DNA from: Spirochaetaceae bacterium
GTDB taxonomy: Bacteria > Spirochaetota > Spirochaetia > SZUA-6 > Bin103
Direction of reading: 5' to 3'
DNA length: 11,613 nucleotides
Assembly (NCBI GenBank): GCA_026710565.1
Contig: JAPOQV010000054.1
Coordinates: forward strand, 1-11,613
This document shows, piece after piece, positions 6,333 through 11,613 of the stretch (position 1 is the first letter of the stretch; every line of letters starts with the position of its first letter). The notes beneath the pieces are model-generated. The model worked only from the letters and a program-made list of their open reading frames with translations. It was not told the origin of the DNA and ran no database searches. Position numbers and translations under genes: made by a program.

Positions 6333-7481
6333 ATGTTTCGTGTAGATCTGCAAGAAAACCGGATCCTCAAGCTTGACCAGAAGCGATTTTCTGATTTTGG
6401 TCTGCGTGAGCGCACACACCTCCAGCAGTGGATGGCCGACACTCCCGATGCACTCGGCGAAGAGTTGCTCATCATCCAGCAGGAATTCGACGGGTTTGCC
6501 GACACGCGCGAGCGGCTCGACCTGTTGGCGCTCGACAAGAGTGGCCAGTTGGTGATCATCGAGAACAAGCTCGACGACACCGGCCGTGATGTCGTGTGGC
6601 AGGCGCTGAAGTATGCCGCCTACTGCTCGACGCTCAAGAAGGCGCAAGTGCTCGACATCTTCCAGCGGTATCTCGACCGCCACGGCGACGGAGGGGACGC
6701 GGAGACGAAGATCAGCGAATTCCTCGACGAGGACTCATTGGACGAGGTTGTACTGAATTCCGGCACCGACCAGCGCATCATCTTCATCGCTGCCAACTTC
6801 CGCAGGGAAGTGACGGCCGCAGTCCTCTGGCTAATCGATCATCGGGTTCGCGCACAGTGCTTCCGAGTGATTCCGTACGGTTACGGCGAAGAGCTGTTCA
6901 TCGATTTGCAGCAGATCATCCCGACGCCGGAAGCCGTGGACTTCATGATCAGCATGGCGGAGAAAGAGGACGAGGAGGAGTCGCTCGGCGGCGCACAACG
7001 ACGAAGCCACGAGATCCGCGCCGCCTTTTGGGAGCGGGCATTAGAAGCGCTCAGCGAGCAGGGGGTCTCCCTTTATCAGAATATCAGTCCCTCGAAGGAC
7101 CACTGGCTCAGCGCCGGTACCGGAATCTCGGGATGTGTCTATAGCCTGCACTTCCTGAGAACCGAGGCGCGCGTGCTGCTGGACCTGCAACGGAGCAGCA
7201 AAGAAGAGAACAAGTGGCTGTTCGACCGCCTGAAAGCACAGAGGGAGCAATTGGAACGCGACTTTGGTGGCCCGCTCGAGTGGCGACGCATGGATGACAA
7301 GAAGTCGAGCCGCATTGACTGGTCGCGATCGTTTGACTCGTACAACAAGGAAGTGTGGCCGGAAATCGCGAAGTGGTTGGCAGAGCATGTGAGGCGGCTC
7401 GAAGTCGCGTTCAAGCCACGCCTCCAGCACTTGAACCGCGAGTTGAAAGCGCGTGGAGGTCCGCCTCAGGACGCTACTTGA
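6333..7481 (+). CDS. DUF4268 protein with N-terminal PD-(D/E)XK nuclease-like domain
   Basis: A 382-residue protein with two parts. Residues 1-200 look like a restriction-endonuclease-fold domain of the DUF91/NucS type: RLDLLALD supplies D63, IIENK supplies E77 and K79, and Q90 with Y94 (WQALKYAAY) matches the QxxxY element that often follows. After an acidic linker (KEDEEE, 211-216), residues 224-366 match the DUF4268 pattern: a helix with FWERALEAL, then WLSAGTGISGCVYSL (258-272), ARVLLDL, NKWLFDRL, FGGPLEWRRMDDKKSSRI (311-328), and a last helix. Start ATG 6333 has AGGA five bases ahead. GC content is lower than in the neighbours: 57% in 6721-6780 against 75% in 9661-9720. Its end overlaps the convergent phosphoribosyltransferase gene by eight bases. 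A DNA-acting or defence role is plausible, but the substrate is unknown. Confidence 0.82.
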   Translation: MFRVDLQENRILKLDQKRFSDFGLRERTHLQQWMADTPDALGEELLIIQQEFDGFADTRERLDLLALDKSGQLVIIENKLDDTGRDVVWQALKYAAYCSTLKKAQVLDIFQRYLDRHGDGGDAETKISEFLDEDSLDEVVLNSGTDQRIIFIAANFRREVTAAVLWLIDHRVRAQCFRVIPYGYGEELFIDLQQIIPTPEAVDFMISMAEKEDEEESLGGAQRRSHEIRAAFWERALEALSEQGVSLYQNISPSKDHWLSAGTGISGCVYSLHFLRTEARVLLDLQRSSKEENKWLFDRLKAQREQLERDFGGPLEWRRMDDKKSSRIDWSRSFDSYNKEVWPEIAKWLAEHVRRLEVAFKPRLQHLNRELKARGGPPQDAT

Positions 7482-8121
7482 TCGCGACCAGGCAGGGAAG
7501 GTGTCTCAGGTGGTACGTGCTGGTGGAGTCCAGGCCGTAGCCGCCGATCCAGGGACTCTCGCCGTCGATCACGGGGATCTCGAAGCCGACAAACTCGGGA
7601 CTGGCTGCCCGGCGCTGCTCCAGCACCTGCTGGTCGGGATCGTTCGGCAGCTTGTCGAACATGACGCACGCCCGGACGTCCTTGGCACCCCACTCCTGCA
7701 GCTTGGCTCGCAGCGTAGCCATGGTGGTGCCTCGATCGAGCACGTCATCGAGCAACAGGACGCTCTTGCCCTGGACGCCGACCGGCTCCAGCTGAATCCG
7801 TATTTCCTGTTGGGTCTTGCTCTCGTAGGAAGAGGCCTTGGTCAGGTCGTACTTGATGTTCAGCGAGCTGCACTTGGCCAACGCCCTGCCGATGTCCGTG
7901 GCCAGGAATACCGCTCCGGTCAGGATCGGTAACAGGATGAGCTCTTCCTCATCCACATAGGTCCTGCCGATCTCTTCCGCAAGCTCGTCCACCCTGCGCT
8001 GTATCTCGTCTTCCGATAGCAGCACCGACGCTATCAGCTCGCGTATCACGGCAGGCAGGACGATCCCGTAGTCTTCCAGCGTGACGCCGTCCTTTGGTTT
8101 CGCGGCAGGGATATCGCTCAT
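7474..8121 (-). CDS. Hypoxanthine phosphoribosyltransferase-like protein
   Basis: A 215-residue type I phosphoribosyltransferase most like the hypoxanthine(-guanine) salvage enzymes, which join a purine base to PRPP. Seen: LLSEDEIQRRVDELAEEI (34-51), the pyrophosphate-loop region PILTGAVF (65-72), the flexible-loop SSYES (97-101), the PRPP motif VLLLDDVLDRGTT (121-133) with acidic D125/D126 and likely catalytic D129, a purine-contacting lysine K157 in FDKLP, and VGFEIP (178-183) followed by WIGGYGLD (191-198). Differences from the usual enzyme: about 30 extra N-terminal residues, LTG for LKG in the pyrophosphate loop, DRG for DTG in the PRPP motif, and a tail continuing beyond GLD. Start ATG 8121 has AAGGAG five bases ahead and overlaps the dehydrogenase stop as ATGA. 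A divergent role in nucleotide or sugar-phosphate metabolism is possible. Confidence 0.83.
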   Translation of the reverse strand: MSDIPAAKPKDGVTLEDYGIVLPAVIRELIASVLLSEDEIQRRVDELAEEIGRTYVDEEELILLPILTGAVFLATDIGRALAKCSSLNIKYDLTKASSYESKTQQEIRIQLEPVGVQGKSVLLLDDVLDRGTTMATLRAKLQEWGAKDVRACVMFDKLPNDPDQQVLEQRRAASPEFVGFEIPVIDGESPWIGGYGLDSTSTYHLRHLPCLVAIK

Positions 8122-9092
8122 GGTGACTCCTTACAATCCGGATCGACGGCCACGCGGATGCAGTCGTGGGCGCGGATGTGGGCGGTGTCGTACGCCTGCG
8201 CCACATCGGCCAGCGGGAAGCGATGGGTGATGATGCCGTCCACGGACACTTGGCCGTGCGCGATCAGGTCGATCGCCAGCTCGAACAGCGTCCTGCCGCC
8301 CGCGCCGGAGAAACGCGTCTGGGGCTGCTTGCTGTGGAATGAGAAGAAGTCGAAGGTGAACGTTCGCTCCTTCAGGCCGCCGAAGAACAGGATCTCTCCC
8401 CGGCTGCGCACCACCTGCGCGCACAGGTTGATCGCCTCGGGCTCGCCGGTCGCGTCGATCACGGTGTCGGCAAGGCCGCCGTCCAGAGCGTCGGCAATCC
8501 GGTCGGTCACCTCGCCGGCGGTGCCGTCGACGACGTGGGTGGCCCCGAAGCGCTCGGCTACCTTGCGGCGCGCCGGCATCAGCTCGACCCCGACCACGCG
8601 CCGCGCTCCCATGCGGCGCAGCAGGGTGTCGAACATCAGGCCGATGCCGCCCTGGCCGATCACGACGACGTCACCGGCGATCACGTTCGTGAGCTTCTGC
8701 ATGCCGCTGATCACGGTGGCCAGCGGCTGCGCCATCACCATGTGCTCGATCGGGTGCTCGGGAACCGGGAACACCCGGTCGACCGGGGTCACAAAGCGCT
8801 CCGCCATGCCGTCTTGAGCGGCCGGCAACGCCAGCACGCGCTCGCCCGCCTCAAACGGGACCCTCGCCTTGGACCCGCAACACACCTCCTCGACGACGCC
8901 GATGATCTCGTGACCGCTGCGTCCCGGCACCAGCGGATACTCGTCCGCCGGCAGGGTGTAGACCGACTTGAGGTCGCTGCCGCAAATGGAGACGATCTCC
9001 GGCCGGATCACGGCATGGTCGGCCTTCGCCTGCGGCTCATCCACCTCGACGACGGAGATCCGTCCGGGAGCGGTGACGTGCGCGGCCTTCAT
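8118..9092 (-). CDS. Medium-chain (zinc-type) alcohol/polyol dehydrogenase
   Basis: A 324-residue oxidoreductase of the MDR superfamily, cytoplasmic and NAD(P)-dependent, resembling sorbitol or threonine dehydrogenases. Catalytic-zinc residues seen: C37 in SICGSD and H61-E62 in GHEIIG. The Rossmann motif is GQGGIG (146-151), and the acidic E170 at the end of the next strand suggests NAD rather than NADP. Two things are odd: the cysteine cluster of the structural zinc is missing (no cysteine between 73 and 130), and the usual EPLA motif reads AQPLA (121-125), with Q122 in place of a common zinc-ligand glutamate. Start: ATG 9092 begins the family-typical MKAAHV; no clear ribosome site is seen, and an in-frame ATG at 9176 would add 28 unrelated residues and overlap the divergent gene. 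Substrate unknown; probably a sugar alcohol or sugar acid given the neighbours. Confidence 0.87.
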   Translation of the reverse strand: MKAAHVTAPGRISVVEVDEPQAKADHAVIRPEIVSICGSDLKSVYTLPADEYPLVPGRSGHEIIGVVEEVCCGSKARVPFEAGERVLALPAAQDGMAERFVTPVDRVFPVPEHPIEHMVMAQPLATVISGMQKLTNVIAGDVVVIGQGGIGLMFDTLLRRMGARRVVGVELMPARRKVAERFGATHVVDGTAGEVTDRIADALDGGLADTVIDATGEPEAINLCAQVVRSRGEILFFGGLKERTFTFDFFSFHSKQPQTRFSGAGGRTLFELAIDLIAHGQVSVDGIITHRFPLADVAQAYDTAHIRAHDCIRVAVDPDCKESP

Positions 9093-9174
9093 CGCGCCGT
9101 GATCATGCCAGCCGAGCCGCTCCGTGGCGACCTGCGGATGGACCGGCGCTCGGCGGTCTACTACCCTGACGGTC

Positions 9175-10380
9175 ATGTCTGCATCAGGTGCCAACGGCCT
9201 GCCGCGCCTCGCCGAGGGCGGCGTCTACCAGAAGCTCGGCGTCGTGCCGATTCTCAACGCGCGCAGCAACTCGACCGCGTTCGGCGGCTCCTCGCCGTCG
9301 GCGGTGGTCCGCGCCGCGATGGACGAGGCCGGCCGCGGCTGGACGGACATGGCCGACCTCATGCGCAAGACCGGCGACTACATCGCCGCCCTGCTCGGCT
9401 GCGAGACCGCGCACCCCACCTCCGGCTGCGCGGCCGCAATCATCCTGAGCTCCGCGATCGCCATGACCCGCGACGACGGCGTCAAGATGGCGCGCCTGCC
9501 CAACACCACCGGCCGGAACAACCAGGTCCTGATCCAGCGCCAGCACCGCTACTGGGTACAGCCCTGCTTCACGTTCGCCGGCGGCCGGCTGGTGCCGGTC
9601 GGGCGCGACGACGGCTGCACGGGGGAAGAACTGGAGGCGGCCATCGGCGAGGACACCGTCGCCATCGCCCACCCGTTCTCACAGCCGGCCGGCTACCTGT
9701 TCCCGCCGCGCACCGGCGACCTCCCCCTGGAGGACGTGGTCGCCATCGGCCGGCGCCACGACGTGCCGGTGATCGTCGACGCCGCGGCCCAGATCTACCC
9801 GCTGGAGCACTTCCGCTGGATCGCGCAGGCGGCCGACATGGTCTGCTTCGGCGGCAAGTACTTCGGCAGCTCACACTCGACCGGCATGGTCACCGGCCGC
9901 CGCAAGTACATCGATCCGCTGCGCAAGCTGGACTTCTCCGGCAGCATCGCCAACGACGAGGTCCCCGTCGGCAGCGGCTACGCCTTCGGGCGCGGCATGA
10001 AGCTGGACCGGCAGCAGGTGGTGGCCCTGGCGGTCGCGCTGGACGTCTGGTTCAACACCGATCACGAGGCGCGCCTGGCCGAGTATCACCGCCGGATGGG
10101 GGTCATCCAGGAGCAGCTCGCCGACATCCCGCACGTCTCGGCGGAGCCCGTGCCCTACGACAACTACCAGTTGGTGCGGCTGTTCATCACCCTGGGCGAG
10201 GAGTTCCCGGCCACCGCCGAACAGGTCGTCGACGACCTCGACAAGGGTTCGCCGCGCATCCTGGTGGGATCGGAGGGCGAACGCGAGGTGTTCGTCGGCC
10301 CGCACGTGCTGTCGGAAGGCGACGAACGCATCGTCGCCGGCCAGCTCCGCAGCGTCCTGCTCGCTCGCCTGCGCTCCTAG
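9175..10380 (+). CDS. SelA-like PLP-dependent enzyme (aminotransferase fold type I)
   Basis: A 401-residue protein of the selenocysteine-synthase-like (SelA / DgaE-like) branch of PLP enzymes. Seen: the N-terminal VVPILNARSNSTAFGGSSPS (23-42), the glycine-rich cofactor site region HPTSGCAAAIILSSA (80-94), the aspartate that holds the pyridine nitrogen in VIVDAAAQ (D202), and the Schiff-base lysine K228 in CFGGKYFG. True SelA makes selenocysteyl-tRNA and is longer with an N-terminal tRNA-binding domain; this protein lacks it, and no tRNA-Sec or SelB is nearby. That points to a catabolic relative, such as the lyases of amino-sugar acids (D-glucosaminate-6-phosphate ammonia-lyase type). Start ATG 9175 has only a poor ribosome site; the frame continues upstream to 9124 without family likeness. 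First gene of a plus-strand operon, divergent from the dehydrogenase by 82 bases. Confidence 0.84.
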   Translation: MSASGANGLPRLAEGGVYQKLGVVPILNARSNSTAFGGSSPSAVVRAAMDEAGRGWTDMADLMRKTGDYIAALLGCETAHPTSGCAAAIILSSAIAMTRDDGVKMARLPNTTGRNNQVLIQRQHRYWVQPCFTFAGGRLVPVGRDDGCTGEELEAAIGEDTVAIAHPFSQPAGYLFPPRTGDLPLEDVVAIGRRHDVPVIVDAAAQIYPLEHFRWIAQAADMVCFGGKYFGSSHSTGMVTGRRKYIDPLRKLDFSGSIANDEVPVGSGYAFGRGMKLDRQQVVALAVALDVWFNTDHEARLAEYHRRMGVIQEQLADIPHVSAEPVPYDNYQLVRLFITLGEEFPATAEQVVDDLDKGSPRILVGSEGEREVFVGPHVLSEGDERIVAGQLRSVLLARLRS

Positions 10381-10391
10381 GGAGCACGGGC

Positions 10392-11039
10392 GTGGTGCAT
10401 CTCCGGGCCACGATCTCCCACACCCTTCCGATCGGCGGCGAGGGCGGCCCCAACGGCCTGACCTGGGACGGATCGCACCTGTGGAGCTGTGACTGCGACA
10501 GCTTCGTCATCGATCGCATCGAGCCCGTGACGGGCGCGTCGGTCCGCTCCTTCCGGCCGGTCGACAGCATCCCGGCCGGCCTGGCGTGGGACGGCTCCGC
10601 GCTCTGGGTGTCCGTCCCCTACCACCTGAAGGTGTACGCGCTGGACCCTGCCGACGGCGCCGTGCGCCGCTCGATCCCGGCGCCGGCGCCGAAGTGCCAC
10701 GGCGTCACCTGGGACGGATCGCACCTGTGGACGAGCTGCCCGGTCACCGACCGCTTCTACCGGGTGGACCCGGCAGACGGCCGCGTCACCGGCGGCTTCC
10801 CGTCGCCCGGCACCCGCCCGCACGGGCTGGAGTGGCGGGCCGGCGAGCTGTGGAGCGCCGACACCGACAGCCGCACCATCCACCGCATCGATCCCGAGTC
10901 GGGCGAGGTGCGCGCCGCCGCGCCGTCTCCGGACGGCACCGAGCCGCACGGGCTCACCTGGGCCGCCGGCCACCTGTGGTTCGGCGACGAACGCGCCAAG
11001 AACCTGCACCGCGTTGCGCTCAGCGAGGCGGCCGGCTGA
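10392..11039 (+). CDS. Small five-repeat beta-propeller-like protein
   Basis: A 215-residue protein made almost wholly of five repeats of about 41 residues. Each has the pattern xGLxWDGxxLWxxD followed by a strand pair ending in RxDPxxGxV. The tryptophan and LW positions fall near residues 25-32, 66-73, 107-114, 147-154 and 190-197. The pattern resembles the blades of NHL, SMP-30/gluconolactonase or glutamine-cyclotransferase-like propellers. No signal peptide or membrane segment is visible, so it seems to act in the cytoplasm. Start: GTG 10392, with GGGAG seven bases ahead in the 11-base gap after the SelA-like gene; the next GTG at 10395 is also possible. The stop is one base before the next ATG. 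Five blades are few for a propeller, so the protein may be short or may dimerise. Function unknown; a sugar-lactone or substrate-binding role is only a guess. Confidence 0.75.
   Translation: MVHLRATISHTLPIGGEGGPNGLTWDGSHLWSCDCDSFVIDRIEPVTGASVRSFRPVDSIPAGLAWDGSALWVSVPYHLKVYALDPADGAVRRSIPAPAPKCHGVTWDGSHLWTSCPVTDRFYRVDPADGRVTGGFPSPGTRPHGLEWRAGELWSADTDSRTIHRIDPESGEVRAAAPSPDGTEPHGLTWAAGHLWFGDERAKNLHRVALSEAAG
10461..10731 (+). repeat. 25-base exact repeat shared by propeller repeats 1 and 3
   Basis: The bases at 10461-10485 recur without change at 10707-10731, exactly 246 bases (82 codons, two blades of 41) apart. They encode TWDGSHLW. Blade 2 and blades 4-5 hold diverged versions. Identity at synonymous positions points to recent duplication or gene conversion within the gene. 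Confidence 0.85.
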
Positions 11040-11040
11040 T

Positions 11041-11613
11041 ATGGCCGACCGGCTGCGCATCGGCATCATCGGCGCCAACCCCACGCAGAGCTGGGCCAAG
11101 CGCGGCCACCTGCCGGCGATCCTGGCCATGCCCGAGGAGCTGGAGCTGGTGGCCGTCTGCACCACCCGCGAGGAGACCGCGCGCGAGTCGGCGCGGATCT
11201 ACGGGGCCCGCTACCACTTCGCCGACTACCGCGAGCTGATCGCCTGCGACGAGGTGGAGGTGGTCGTGGTGTCGGTGCGCGCACCCCGGCACCACGGGCC
11301 GACCATGGCGGCCCTGGCGGCCGGCAAGCACGTCTACACCGAGTGGCCGCTCGGCGCCAACCTGGCGGAAGCCGAGGAGATGGCGGCCGCCGCCCGCACG
11401 GCGCCGGGCACGTCGATCATCGGCCTGCAGGAGCGGCACACCCCCATCTACCGCCGGCTCAAGGAACTGGCCGACGGGGGCTTCTTCGGCGAGGTGCTGG
11501 CCATCCAGATCGGCTCCTGCGGCGGCGGCCTGCTCGACAAGGAGGCGCCGGCGAGCTGGCGGGCCGAAGCGCGCAACGGCGGCGCGCACGGCACCCCCGG
11601 CCTCCGGCCCCCC
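11041..11613 (+). CDS. Gfo/Idh/MocA-family protein, Gal80-like EWP variant, 3' end missing
   Basis: An open frame of 191 codons running off the right edge. The N-terminal Rossmann fold is clear: RIGIIGANPTQSWAKRGHLP (5-24) has the dinucleotide-binding glycines G8 and G11, followed by ELVAVCTT (35-42) and VVVSVRAPRHH (75-85). In the place of the catalytic EKP motif it reads EWP (E101-W102-P103, in YTEWPLG). EWP is found in the Gal80-like branch, some of whose members bind sugar or NAD(P) without being dehydrogenases. The fragment ends where the C-terminal sheet domain begins (FFGEVLAIQIGSC, 154-166). Start ATG 11041 lies one base after the propeller stop and is surely co-translated. The last dozen codons look unlike the family and may hold sequence errors near the end. 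Confidence 0.85.
   Translation, partial: MADRLRIGIIGANPTQSWAKRGHLPAILAMPEELELVAVCTTREETARESARIYGARYHFADYRELIACDEVEVVVVSVRAPRHHGPTMAALAAGKHVYTEWPLGANLAEAEEMAAAARTAPGTSIIGLQERHTPIYRRLKELADGGFFGEVLAIQIGSCGGGLLDKEAPASWRAEARNGGAHGTPGLRPP

Noticed and set aside
9093..9174. Promoters or an operator in the 82-base gap between the divergent dehydrogenase and SelA-like genes.
   Set aside because: Promoters must exist nearby, but no -35/-10 pair of acceptable quality and no clear inverted repeat could be picked out by eye on either strand.
9175..10380. A selenocysteine-incorporation system, suggested by the SelA-like protein.
   Set aside because: No tRNA-Sec, SelB or SelD-like gene is in the window and the protein lacks the N-terminal domain of true SelA.
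8535..10391. A very long plus-strand open frame of about 830 codons running from the dehydrogenase region through the SelA-like gene into the propeller gene.
   Set aside because: Upstream of 10392 it is an arginine/proline-rich shadow of genes in other frames; only the part from GTG 10392 has regular blades and a ribosome site.

Overview
The window is GC-rich bacterial DNA, tightly packed, with genes that overlap by a few bases or sit 1 to 45 bases apart. There is no rRNA, tRNA, CRISPR array, insertion sequence or phage gene that I can recognise. The lineage cannot be fixed from these genes. A free-living or host-associated uncultured bacterium with many sugar-catabolism genes (a high-GC spirochaete or similar environmental group, for example) would fit, but that is a guess.

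Layout. (1) 2-691, plus strand: the C-terminal part of an oligopeptide/dipeptide ABC transporter ATPase. (2) 5372 down to 782, minus strand: a six-gene operon read in the order YtrB-like ABC ATPase, ABC-2-type permease, YtrA-subfamily GntR repressor, membrane-anchored head-GIN-domain protein, BcrA-like ABC ATPase, BcrB-like permease. Its promoter region (about 5398-5429) holds a good sigma-70-like promoter whose spacer is covered by a perfect 9+9 base inverted repeat. This is the expected arrangement for autorepression by the GntR protein. By analogy with ytr and bcr operons the system probably exports or relieves an envelope-active compound. (3) 5503-6306, plus: a hydroxypyruvate-isomerase-like TIM-barrel protein, divergent from the operon. 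(4) 6333-7481, plus: a DUF4268 protein with an N-terminal PD-(D/E)XK nuclease-like domain, in DNA of visibly lower GC. (5) 9092 down to 7474, minus: a medium-chain dehydrogenase followed, with a 4-base overlap, by a hypoxanthine-phosphoribosyltransferase-like protein; its end overlaps the end of gene 4. (6) 9175 to the right edge, plus: a SelA-like PLP enzyme, a small five-repeat beta-propeller-like protein, and the start of a Gfo/Idh/MocA-family protein with an EWP instead of an EKP motif. These three form a compact operon divergent from the dehydrogenase.

How they may work together. Regions 5 and 6, with the nearby isomerase, look like a catabolic neighbourhood for a sugar acid, amino-sugar acid or polyol: a dehydrogenase, a SelA-fold lyase/transferase, a Gfo/Idh/MocA protein and a sugar isomerase. 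No substrate can be named from sequence. The most distinctive part is the operator-controlled double ABC exporter operon carrying a GIN-domain protein. The second is the SelA-like / propeller / Gfo-Idh-MocA gene set.
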